From assembly GCF_013375535.1 (NCBI RefSeq), contig NZ_JABXJG010000002.1, forward strand, positions 186,001 to 250,000: 64,000 nucleotides of DNA. The letters are read 5' to 3'. This document shows, in pieces, positions 6,377 to 14,543 of this stretch. Origin of the DNA: Sphingobium sp. 15-1. GTDB lineage: Bacteria; Pseudomonadota; Alphaproteobacteria; Sphingomonadales; Sphingomonadaceae. The position numbers and the translations under genes are program-made. Numbering within the stretch: the first letter of the stretch is position 1; each line of letters opens with the position of its first letter. Under the pieces are notes generated by a model. The model made no database searches. It saw only the letters and a program-made list of their open reading frames with translations, and was not told the DNA's origin.

Positions 6377-8866
6377 ATGAACGTGCAAGTTCATGATGCA
6401 TCGCGCATGTCTTTAAAAGCTGGCGTCGGATTGGCCGCGCTTATTCTCGCTTGGGCGCCGAGTGCGCTCTATGCGCAGTCGGGTTCGACATCTTCGACAT
6501 CAACTTCACCCGAGGTGCAGGATTCCTCTGGAACGACTGCGGCCGGCATTGGTGACATCATCGTCACCGCTCAAAAGCGCGAGCAGAGCCTGAACGACGT
6601 TGGCATGTCGATTACGGCCTTGAAGCCCGACAGTCTGGCCGTTCGCGGCGTGCAGAGGCCCGAAGATCTCATCCGCGTCATCCCCAGCTTTACCGTGACG
6701 AAGCAGGAGTTCGACATCCCGAACTATACGCTGCGCGGCATCGGTTCCCAGAATTCGAGCCTGGCCGCATCGCCCACCGTCAGCATGTATGTGGATCAGG
6801 TTCCGCTGGCCTATCCGATCATGGCGCGCGGCGCGACGCTGGACTTGGCGCGCGTAGAGGTGCTGAAGGGTCCGCAAGGAACGATCTTCGGCCAGAACTC
6901 CACCGGCGGCCTGGTCAATTACATCGCCGCCCGGCCGACCAAGACGTTCAGCGCCGGCGCGAGCGCGAGCTATTCCCGCTTCGGCCTGTTCGAAGGCGAC
7001 GGTTTCGTCAGCGGCCCCATCACCGATAAAGTACAGGCCCGCCTTGCGGTCGCGACGTCCCAGGGCGGCGCGTGGCAGGTCAGCGCCACCCGCCCCGACG
7101 ATCGTCTGGGCAACCAGCGATTTTCCCGCGCGCGGCTAAGCCTGGACGCGCAGCCGAGCGAGGCGCTGCGCATTGCGTTCACCTTGAGTGGATGGACCGA
7201 CCATGGCGACACCACCGCGCCGCAGGCGATTGACGACTTCCCCTCGACCAACGGCCAGTACGTCAATCCCCTCCTCGACATCTCCCGCAATCTCCAGAAG
7301 CTGCAACCCACCAATCCGCGCATCGCGGACTGGAATGATACCGGCCTGCTGCGGAGGAACGATTATTTCTTCCAGCCGGCGCTTCGGATCGATCTCGACC
7401 TGTCGTCGCAAGTCACGCTGACGTCGATCACCGAATATGCCCAGTTCAAGCGCAACAGCCTTCAGGATGGCGACGGTGTTGCCGCCGAAAACCAGGGTGG
7501 CCGTCTGATCGGGCATATATATGACTTCAATCAGGAACTTCGGCTCGGCGGAAAGGCGTTGGACAGCAAGCTGAACTGGTCCGTCGGCGGGAATTTCCAG
7601 CACTCGATCATCCAGGATGATATTCACTTCCAGCAGAATGCGGATGCGGGCGGCTTCCAGCTTCCGGGTCTCGGCGCCTTCATCTTCGGCCGTACCGAGG
7701 CCAATTCCCGCATCCGGACCCTGGCCGCCTTCGCGAATGGCGAATTCGCGCTGACCGACAGCCTCACCATCCTGGGCGGCGTCCGCTATACGGAAAGCCG
7801 GACCGCCTTCAAGAGCTGCACCGGGGATGAAGGACAGGGCGATCTCGCGGGGGTCGTGGGGAATCTTCAGGAAGCGCTCGGCGTGCCGCGCACGACCGTT
7901 CCCGGCCAGTGCATCCTGCTGCTCGATCACCCCGGCGTGTCTTCGTCCGAATATCTCACGACCGGCTATTATCGCGACACGCTCAAGGAACATAATCTGT
8001 CCTGGCGCGCCGGGATCAACTGGAAGCCGTTCCAGAACAAGACCCTTATCTATGCGAATGTGAGCCAAGGCTACAAGTCGGGCTCCTATTCCTTGCTGCC
8101 GGGTTTCGTGTCGAGCCAGCTCACCCCCGCCACGCAGGAAAAGCTGCTCGCCTATGAAGTCGGCGTCAAGGCGCCGATCGGCAGGCGCTTCCAGATCAAC
8201 GGTTCCGCCTTCTATTACGATTATAGCGATCAGCAGGCCCATGCCAATGTGACGACGATCCTGGGCCAGCTTCAGAAGCTGGTGAATATCCCGCGGTCGC
8301 GCCTATGGGGTCTGGAACTGGAAGCGCAGGCCAATCCGTTCGACGGCCTGTCCATCAACGGCAGCGCGACTTATCTCAACTCCAGGATTCTCAAAAATCC
8401 GGACGGAACCGACTTCACGGTGCCGCCAGCCCGGCAACATGATCCCGATGCCTCGGTGCCGGTCACTGGCAGCAGCTTCCCGGTCACGCCCAAATATTCC
8501 GCCACCGCCGACATGCAATATGATTGGAAGCTCTCTTCGCAACTCGGCGCCTTCGTCGGCGGCGCGCTTACCTATCAGGGCCGGTCGCAGGCCAGCCTGA
8601 TCCCGGCGGACCCGGGCAAGCCGGTCGACATCTCCCCCTCCGCCACCACCAGCTACAATGATCCCGTCTTCTCGCTTCGGCCTTATACGCTGATCGACCT
8701 GCGGGCGGGCATCAAATCCGAAAGCGGCGGCTGGACCCTGACGGCCTGGGGGCGCAACATCTTCAACACCTATTACACGCCTTCCATCTCGCGCGATTTC
8801 GACACGATCGTCCGCTATGCCGGGCAACCCGCCACCTATGGCGTGACTTTCGGCTGGAGGATGTAG
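6377..8866 (+). CDS. TonB-dependent outer-membrane receptor
   Basis: An 829-residue TBDR for active uptake of a large or scarce substrate across the outer membrane. It has a signal peptide ending ALYAQS near residue 35, then a TonB-box-like GDIIVTAQKREQSLNDV. The plug domain follows, with LKGPQGTIFGQNSTGGLVNYI near residue 170, and then a long beta-barrel ending in an amphipathic strand (YGVTFGWRM). The FGQNSTGG and TAQKRE motifs put it with the many sphingomonad receptors linked to aromatic or plant-compound catabolism rather than classical siderophore receptors. That is an inference. It sits downstream of tetR with a shared operator and faces the amine-oxidase operon tail to tail. The ATG at 6377 follows GGAGAGGGG. 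Confidence 0.93.
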   Translation: MNVQVHDASRMSLKAGVGLAALILAWAPSALYAQSGSTSSTSTSPEVQDSSGTTAAGIGDIIVTAQKREQSLNDVGMSITALKPDSLAVRGVQRPEDLIRVIPSFTVTKQEFDIPNYTLRGIGSQNSSLAASPTVSMYVDQVPLAYPIMARGATLDLARVEVLKGPQGTIFGQNSTGGLVNYIAARPTKTFSAGASASYSRFGLFEGDGFVSGPITDKVQARLAVATSQGGAWQVSATRPDDRLGNQRFSRARLSLDAQPSEALRIAFTLSGWTDHGDTTAPQAIDDFPSTNGQYVNPLLDISRNLQKLQPTNPRIADWNDTGLLRRNDYFFQPALRIDLDLSSQVTLTSITEYAQFKRNSLQDGDGVAAENQGGRLIGHIYDFNQELRLGGKALDSKLNWSVGGNFQHSIIQDDIHFQQNADAGGFQLPGLGAFIFGRTEANSRIRTLAAFANGEFALTDSLTILGGVRYTESRTAFKSCTGDEGQGDLAGVVGNLQEALGVPRTTVPGQCILLLDHPGVSSSEYLTTGYYRDTLKEHNLSWRAGINWKPFQNKTLIYANVSQGYKSGSYSLLPGFVSSQLTPATQEKLLAYEVGVKAPIGRRFQINGSAFYYDYSDQQAHANVTTILGQLQKLVNIPRSRLWGLELEAQANPFDGLSINGSATYLNSRILKNPDGTDFTVPPARQHDPDASVPVTGSSFPVTPKYSATADMQYDWKLSSQLGAFVGGALTYQGRSQASLIPADPGKPVDISPSATTSYNDPVFSLRPYTLIDLRAGIKSESGGWTLTAWGRNIFNTYYTPSISRDFDTIVRYAGQPATYGVTFGWRM

Positions 8867-8892
8867 AACGCCTCGCAAGAGGATCCTCCGCC

Positions 8893-8962
8893 CGGCGCCG
8901 ATCGACCATAGGCAGAGTTGATCGGCGCCGTCCCCTTTCCTGCGCCATGTAGCGGGAAAGGG
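8893..8962. terminator. Tandem hairpins between convergent genes
   Basis: CGGCGCCGATC (8893-8903) pairs exactly with GATCGGCGCCG (8920-8930). CCCTTTCC (8933-8940) pairs with GGAAAGGG (8955-8962). They lie between the ends of the TBDR and the cytochrome c gene and could stop transcription from both sides. Neither has a long T-tract. Confidence 0.6.
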
Positions 8963-8974
8963 CGGCGTCTTCCC

Positions 8975-9382
8975 TCACTCCGCGCTTCGGACCGGCTTGG
9001 CGATGCGCTTGACGTCCGCTTCCGTGACGGGCTGGGGATAGGCGTTGCCGAAATGGGTCCGCACATAGGTAATGACCGCCGCCACCTGCGCGGGCGAGAG
9101 CATGTCGCTCATCGGCGGCATCGCGCCCTTGCCCTTCATCACGATCGTGATCGGATAGGCGGGATCGGCCAGCTTCTTGTCCTTCGCCAAAGCCGGAATG
9201 GCGCCGCCGCCGCTGCCCATGGCGTTGGGCATGTGGCAGGCGGCGCAAATCTGCTTGTAGATCTTCTCCCCGTCGACGGCCTTGTTCTTCGCCTGCACGC
9301 CGCCAGGCGTGTCGGCGTGGCCCGGCGCGGCCAGAAGGGCCAGGAGCGGCGGGATCAGGATCAGGGCCCGTCGCATCGTCAT
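8975..9382 (-). CDS. Small monohaem c-type cytochrome, probable electron acceptor of the amine oxidase
   Basis: A 135-residue exported class I cytochrome c. The signal peptide (RRALILIPPLLALLAAPGHA) is followed by the haem-binding C46-A-A-C-H50. A Met-containing loop (KGKGAMPPMSDMLSP) supplies the likely sixth ligand. The ATG at 9382 overlaps the stop of the flavin amine oxidase as ATGA, so the two are translationally coupled. Coupling of a flavin amine oxidase to a small cytochrome c recalls NicA2/CycN of nicotine degradation, where the cytochrome and not oxygen takes the electrons. I infer a similar periplasmic amine dehydrogenase role here. It is the last gene of the five-gene minus-strand operon. 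Confidence 0.9.
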   Translation of the reverse strand: MTMRRALILIPPLLALLAAPGHADTPGGVQAKNKAVDGEKIYKQICAACHMPNAMGSGGGAIPALAKDKKLADPAYPITIVMKGKGAMPPMSDMLSPAQVAAVITYVRTHFGNAYPQPVTEADVKRIAKPVRSAE

Positions 9383-10965
9383 GCCGCCTGCGTCCGCTGG
9401 TGGATGCGGGCGATAGCGTCGAGGCCGGAGAGCAGCGATCCTTCCATCCAGCCACCATAATAGCTGGCATGCTCGCCCGCCAGCACCACGCGTCCGTCGA
9501 TAGCGACCAGATTCTGGTAATGCGCCGTCCGGTTCTCCTCGCTCCAGCGCGAGGTGCAGCCCAATATCCAGGGCACGCGGCTCCACGGCACCGACACGCC
9601 GTTCAGAAACTCCTTGCGATATTGGGGATGGAAGATCTCGCCCTGCGCCAGCGCGGCCTCGATCCGCTCCTGCGGGGTCATGCCGGTCAGTTCGAAGGCC
9701 CCCGCATCGCGCGCGAAGGCGCCCAGCAGCACCGCCGGTCCCGGCGCGAAGAAGCGGTCATTGGGATAGGATAGCTGCGCAATCGGCTGGTCGGTGAAGC
9801 TGTGGCCGCCATAGATATTATCGTCCTCCTCCCAGAAGCGGCGCTTGAACTCCAGCCCCATTTTGAGCTGGCCCGCATAGGGCACCGCCTTCATCGCCGC
9901 CGCCAGCTTCGGGCCCACCTGCATCTCGACCTGGCTGATGATCGACAGCGGGATGGTGCACACGCACCAGTCGGCGCTGACGCTGCTCATCTTGCCGCTC
10001 GGCACGTCCTTGTAGCTGACGGTCACGCCCTTGCCGTTCTGGGCGACTTTCATAACCTTTGCATTATAGGTTATCAGCTTGCCGACTTTCGCAGCGAAGG
10101 CCTTGCCGATCATGTCCATGCCGCCCACCGGCTGGAACATCGTCGTCTGCATCACATAGTTGAAATAGAAGCTCATCGCCGTCCAGACCTGCGGGTCGAG
10201 CACGTCGCCCAGCTTCGCGATCTGGGAAGGCGTGGGCGCGCCGCCGACGCCACCGCCGGGCGGGCGGTCATAGCCGCGCTGGGCGGAGACGGCGACGCTG
10301 CTGGTATAGGCCATATTGCCGTCGAGCACGCCCCAGTGGCGGAGCGCCTCCAGCAGCTTCTCCTTGTCCTCCGCGCTCACGCTGCCGTCCAGCGCCTTGG
10401 CGTTCGCGGCCTTCGCCAGCAGTTCCGACGTGTGGCCCCGAAAGTCGGTCGCCACCGCCTTGTAGCGCTGCGGCGTGCCGCCAAAGGCTTCGCTCGAATG
10501 GATGAAGCCATTGTGATTGAGCTGGATGAAGGGCTCCAGCGCCACGCCGAACTGCCGGCAATAATGCAGCAGGCAATTATGGTGATGCGGGATGCGCCAG
10601 GGGCCGGGATTGATGTAATTGCCCGGCGCGAACTGCACCTTCTGCACGGTGCCGTCGCTTTCGGTGAAGCTATCGCCGCCGCGCAGCGTATAGTTGCGGC
10701 CGCCGGGACGGTCCTGGAACTCCAATAGCTTGACCTGATAACCGGCCTTTTCCAATTCATAGGCGGCGACCATACCGGCAAGGCCCGCGCCCAGCACGAC
10801 GACCGACGCGCCCGGCTTCGCGCCGGAGAGGACGGGCGGTCCGTCGAACTGGGTTTCGGCGGCGTGGCCCAGCGCGGTCATCGCCTGGTACATGGCCGCC
10901 GTGCCGCCCACCTTGCCGATCAGGCCCAGGAGCTGGCGGCGGCTCGGCTGCGTGCTATTCTCCAT
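9379..10965 (-). CDS. Tat-exported flavin-dependent amine oxidase/dehydrogenase
   Basis: A 528-residue flavin monoamine oxidase family enzyme that oxidises an amine to an imine. The N-terminus has a twin-arginine signal (SRRQLLGLIG, residues 8-17). The FAD dinucleotide motif is VVVLGAGLAGMVAAYELEKAGY, followed by EFQDRPGGRNYTLRGGD, the second FAD loop. The C-terminus carries the other FAD contact in VVLAGEHASYYGGWMEGSLLSGLDAI. The gene is followed without a gap by a cytochrome c gene and preceded by an exported RidA, which would deaminate reactive imines. I therefore propose a periplasmic amine dehydrogenase passing electrons to the cytochrome. The substrate is unknown; the gamma-glutamyltransferase upstream suggests an amine released from a gamma-glutamyl or acyl conjugate. 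Confidence 0.92.
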   Translation of the reverse strand: MENSTQPSRRQLLGLIGKVGGTAAMYQAMTALGHAAETQFDGPPVLSGAKPGASVVVLGAGLAGMVAAYELEKAGYQVKLLEFQDRPGGRNYTLRGGDSFTESDGTVQKVQFAPGNYINPGPWRIPHHHNCLLHYCRQFGVALEPFIQLNHNGFIHSSEAFGGTPQRYKAVATDFRGHTSELLAKAANAKALDGSVSAEDKEKLLEALRHWGVLDGNMAYTSSVAVSAQRGYDRPPGGGVGGAPTPSQIAKLGDVLDPQVWTAMSFYFNYVMQTTMFQPVGGMDMIGKAFAAKVGKLITYNAKVMKVAQNGKGVTVSYKDVPSGKMSSVSADWCVCTIPLSIISQVEMQVGPKLAAAMKAVPYAGQLKMGLEFKRRFWEEDDNIYGGHSFTDQPIAQLSYPNDRFFAPGPAVLLGAFARDAGAFELTGMTPQERIEAALAQGEIFHPQYRKEFLNGVSVPWSRVPWILGCTSRWSEENRTAHYQNLVAIDGRVVLAGEHASYYGGWMEGSLLSGLDAIARIHQRTQAA

Positions 10966-10995
10966 AAATACCCCCTGTGCGCGGCGGCGGAAGGT

Positions 10996-11499
10996 TCAGT
11001 TGCCCTTGGCCGCGATCGCCTCGATCTCGATCAACTGTTGCGGCCGGGCGAGACCCGCAATCTGGAAGGCCGACCGCGTCGGCAGATTGGGCTGCTCCGC
11101 CGTGCCGAAATATTTCTTGTAGGCCCGGGTCATGCCGTCGCGGTCCATCTTCCCGCCCAGCTTGGGGTCTCCCACCAGGAAGACGGTCAGCTTGACGACA
11201 TCGCCCATGGTGAGACCCATTTCCGCAAGCTGCGCTTTCATCTTGGTGAAGATCGACAAGGCCTGCGCCTCGGTATCGCCAAAGGCGTTCGGGCTTTCCA
11301 TGTCCTTGGCATCGATGGGCGCCCCTGTCGCGCCGGACAGGAAATAGAGCGTGCTGCCGGGCGGAACCACGGCGGCGCTGGCGATCATCGCGCCGGGGGT
11401 CTGTTTATGCTCGACCGGCGCGGCATGGGCCGTCGATGACAAGGAAGCGGCGGCCATGATGCCGACAAGAGAAAGCCTGAACGCCGACGGATTTGCCAT
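10996..11499 (-). CDS. RidA family protein with signal peptide (imine/enamine deaminase)
   Basis: A 167-residue member of the RidA/YjgF/UK114 family. Such proteins hydrolyse reactive enamines and imines to ketones plus ammonia. It keeps the conserved NLPTRSAFQIAGL stretch with the key Arg, and the final LIEIEAIA with the conserved Glu. Unlike the usual cytosolic family members of about 130 residues, it begins with a signal peptide (AFRLSLVGIMAAASLSSTAHA) and so is probably periplasmic. The start at 11499 is preferred because GGGGG lies six bases upstream; in-frame ATGs at 11517 and 11568 are alternatives. Its place next to the Tat-exported amine oxidase makes the oxidase's imine product the obvious substrate. 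Confidence 0.88.
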   Translation of the reverse strand: MANPSAFRLSLVGIMAAASLSSTAHAAPVEHKQTPGAMIASAAVVPPGSTLYFLSGATGAPIDAKDMESPNAFGDTEAQALSIFTKMKAQLAEMGLTMGDVVKLTVFLVGDPKLGGKMDRDGMTRAYKKYFGTAEQPNLPTRSAFQIAGLARPQQLIEIEAIAAKGN

Positions 11500-11582
11500 G
11501 AACGCCCCCAATCCCATATTGCTGATGTCTGTATCCGGGAGAACGAGGCGGGGAGGAAAATCCGCCATGCTTATGTTGCGAT

Positions 11583-14531
11583 CTATTGCCCGCCGGAAAT
11601 AAGTTCTCCGACGTCATAATATTTCCCATTGGCGATCACCTTCCTCACGTTGAAAGTGTTCGCGATATTCTCACGCGGATCGCCCGCCAGCAGGGTAATG
11701 TCCGCCAGCTTGCCAGCCTCCAATGTCCCCGCATCCAGATTGAGCGACTTGGCGGAATTGACCGTCGCCGTCTGCAAGGCCTGGAAGGGCGTCAGCCCCG
11801 CATCGACATAGGAGGCAAGCTCCGCATGCAGGTTGGTCGCGATCATCGTGTCGGTGCCCGCCGTGACCAGCGTACCCGCGTCGAACATCTTCTTCAGGCT
11901 TGTCAGGCTTCCCGCCATCATCGGCCGCAGCATGGCCGCCATCGGGTCGCTTTCCGTCACCGTCTTGCGCGCCCAGACCGGATAGAGGTTCAGGCGCGGA
12001 TCGTCGCGATAGGACGGATTCTTCTCCAGATAGCTGACGAGCGCGCCGAAATTGGTGGGCGTCAAGGTCCGGCCGCTCCTGCCGAAAAGCTGGATGACAT
12101 CCTCATAGGCCATGCCCATCGGACCCTGCTTGGGCGAATAGCCGCGGCGGCTGGTCGCGCCCAGATGCTCGGTCGCGTCAACGCCCGAATAGGCGGCGGG
12201 GAAGATTTCATGGCCCGTGACCGGCACGCCCATCTGGTGCGCGGCCTCCACGATGCGGCGCTGGTAGATGTCGGGCATGCGGACATAGCTTTTCAATATG
12301 TCATATTTCAGGATGCGGGCACGCTCGAGTTCCCGCTCCAGATGGGCCGGGCCGGAGACGGCGACGCCCATCTTGTAATAGACGCGCTGCCATTCAAACA
12401 GTGGACCGTTGACATAGAGGCGCGGACTGATGCGCACGCCCGCTTCGGCCGCCTCCCGGTCCTCTATCGCGTCATAGACCTGATTGCCGGGATCGCGCAC
12501 GGTGGTGATGCCATAGGCCAGCCATGCGCGCTCCAGATTGGAGCCGAAATCCTTTTGCAGATGGGCATGATGCTCGATCAGGCCGGGAATGGCGGTCAGG
12601 CCGGTGCCGTCGACAAAATGCTCCGCCTGATGCAGCGCCGGATCATGATCGCGGATCGCGGCTATCCGGTTGCCCTCGATCACGATGTCCTTGTCATGCT
12701 GGGTCTCGTCATGGACGGAGTCGACCAGATTGCTGACATGAATCACCGTCCGCCCGGTGGGATTGGCGAGGCGGTAGGTAAGGTTGACCGGAACCTCCCG
12801 GATCACGCCGGTTTCGGTATCGATGGCCTTCAGCTTGTCGGAAGATTGATAGAGGATGGTGCGGCTATCCGCGGTCCAAGTCGGGAAATAGGAGATTTCG
12901 GAGGTATAGCTGCGCGGCGGCCCCATCGGCTTGCCGTCGGCGGCGACGGGCCAAATCTTCAGCAGGCCTTCATAGATCGCCGCCATCTTCGTGCCGTCCG
13001 GCGACCAAGCGGGACCGCCGCCGCCCCGCGTGTCGGTTCCGGCATTGGGCTGCGGGATCTGCCAGAAGGGCTCGCCCTTGCCATCGGCGGGGATCACATA
13101 AATCTGGTTGGTGCCCTCACGGAAGCTGTTCGAATATTTATAGGACAGCGCGATGGCGACATATTTGCCATCCGCCGACCAGGTGGGGCTGCCCGGCTGG
13201 CCGAGCGAGGCCTGAAGCCGCGTCACCTTCCCGCTGGCCACATCCACGACGCAGACGCCCGCGACGCCCCAGCGCCCGTCGACATCGAGGAAGGCGATGC
13301 GGCCGCCGTCATGCGACCAGGCGGCGCCCAAAGGCTGGGTGTCGATATTGGTGAGCTTGCGGTCCTTGCCGCTCTTGAGGTCGCGTATCCAGAGTTGCGG
13401 CAGACCGCCGCCCTTGTCGGAGGTGTAGACGATGCTTTGCCCGTCAGGCGACCATGCGGGATCGGCATCCAGCGCGGCGTCCTTGGTCAGATTTTCGGGC
13501 ATCCCGCCCTTGGAGGATAGGAGGTAGAGATCGCCCAGCGCCACGAAGGCGATGCGACTGCCGTCGGGCGAGATGGCAGGATGGACGATGCCCAACGCCT
13601 TGCGGGGCGCGGTGGAATCCCAGTCGCGTTTCGCCCGCGCATAGCTGGGCTTCACCACCTCCAGCGTGGCGGCAAAATCGACGGTGGAGAGGCGTCCGCC
13701 GCTACGCCGCCTGATCTTGCCGTCCGAGACATAATAATAGCCGCCCTTCCCCCAGCTTATGCGGAAGGGAAAGACATTTTCGGTTCCGCTGACGGCCTTT
13801 CCGTCCAGTTCCAGATGACTGCCCTTGGCGTTCTGCACCACATAGGCCAGTTCGCCGCCGGGGCCGAAGGAGGGCGCGTCGACCTTCCCCTCGACCTGCT
13901 TGAGCAGGCTTTCCTGCCCATCGGCCAAAGTGACCGCATAGAGCGCCGTCTTGCTGCCCTCTATCCCGGCATAGGCGATCCTTGCGCCGTCGGGCGACCA
14001 GTTCGGTATCCGGTCCTCGCGCCCATTGCTGCTGATCTGCTTCACCGCCCCGCTGGCCACATCCAGCGTCCAGATGTCGTAATTGCCGCTGCGGTCGGAG
14101 GAAAAGGCGATGGTCTTGCCGTCCGGCGACCAGGCCGGTTCGCGATCATCCCACGCGCCTTCCGTCAGCTTGCGCATGTCGCTACCGTCCGGTTTGATCG
14201 TCCAGAGGTCATAGCCGCCGTCGCGATAGGCGAAATAGGCGAGCCGCGACCCGTCGGGCGACCAGACCGGCTGGCGCGCATCGTTGAAATAGTCGGTGAT
14301 GCGCTTCGCCTGTCCGCCCTTGGCCGGGATGATCCAGAGGCTTCCCTGAAGGTCCACCGCCAGCCATTTGCCGTCGGGGGAGACGGACACGGCCATGGAG
14401 GTGCCCTCATGCACGTCGAAGGTGACGGGCTTTTCCCCACCCGGCGGGGGCAGATTGGCGGGCTGGGCATAGGCCTGCACGGCGCAGGCCGACAGCAGGG
14501 CGATGGAAAACAGCTTCAGCGGAGACTTCAT
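11583..14531 (-). CDS. Secreted beta-propeller (TolB/PD40)-amidohydrolase fusion
   Basis: A 982-residue periplasmic protein with two parts. After a signal peptide (PLKLFSIALLSACAVQAYA), residues 30-590 hold many PD40/WD40-like blades with repeated WSPDG motifs, forming a TolB-like propeller. The C-terminal part, about 590-980, is a metal-dependent amidohydrolase with GLIEHHAHL (HxH at H655 and H657), later His residues in GVPVTGHEI and ATEHLGA, and the metal Asp region VTAGTDTMI. Such fusions are thought to act on peptides or amides, with the propeller gating access. Imidazolonepropionase-like members also exist. It lies between gamma-glutamyltransferase (12 bp upstream) and RidA in one operon. 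The exact substrate is unknown. Confidence 0.88.
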   Translation of the reverse strand: MKSPLKLFSIALLSACAVQAYAQPANLPPPGGEKPVTFDVHEGTSMAVSVSPDGKWLAVDLQGSLWIIPAKGGQAKRITDYFNDARQPVWSPDGSRLAYFAYRDGGYDLWTIKPDGSDMRKLTEGAWDDREPAWSPDGKTIAFSSDRSGNYDIWTLDVASGAVKQISSNGREDRIPNWSPDGARIAYAGIEGSKTALYAVTLADGQESLLKQVEGKVDAPSFGPGGELAYVVQNAKGSHLELDGKAVSGTENVFPFRISWGKGGYYYVSDGKIRRRSGGRLSTVDFAATLEVVKPSYARAKRDWDSTAPRKALGIVHPAISPDGSRIAFVALGDLYLLSSKGGMPENLTKDAALDADPAWSPDGQSIVYTSDKGGGLPQLWIRDLKSGKDRKLTNIDTQPLGAAWSHDGGRIAFLDVDGRWGVAGVCVVDVASGKVTRLQASLGQPGSPTWSADGKYVAIALSYKYSNSFREGTNQIYVIPADGKGEPFWQIPQPNAGTDTRGGGGPAWSPDGTKMAAIYEGLLKIWPVAADGKPMGPPRSYTSEISYFPTWTADSRTILYQSSDKLKAIDTETGVIREVPVNLTYRLANPTGRTVIHVSNLVDSVHDETQHDKDIVIEGNRIAAIRDHDPALHQAEHFVDGTGLTAIPGLIEHHAHLQKDFGSNLERAWLAYGITTVRDPGNQVYDAIEDREAAEAGVRISPRLYVNGPLFEWQRVYYKMGVAVSGPAHLERELERARILKYDILKSYVRMPDIYQRRIVEAAHQMGVPVTGHEIFPAAYSGVDATEHLGATSRRGYSPKQGPMGMAYEDVIQLFGRSGRTLTPTNFGALVSYLEKNPSYRDDPRLNLYPVWARKTVTESDPMAAMLRPMMAGSLTSLKKMFDAGTLVTAGTDTMIATNLHAELASYVDAGLTPFQALQTATVNSAKSLNLDAGTLEAGKLADITLLAGDPRENIANTFNVRKVIANGKYYDVGELISGGQ

Positions 14532-14543
14532 GTACGCGCCCTC

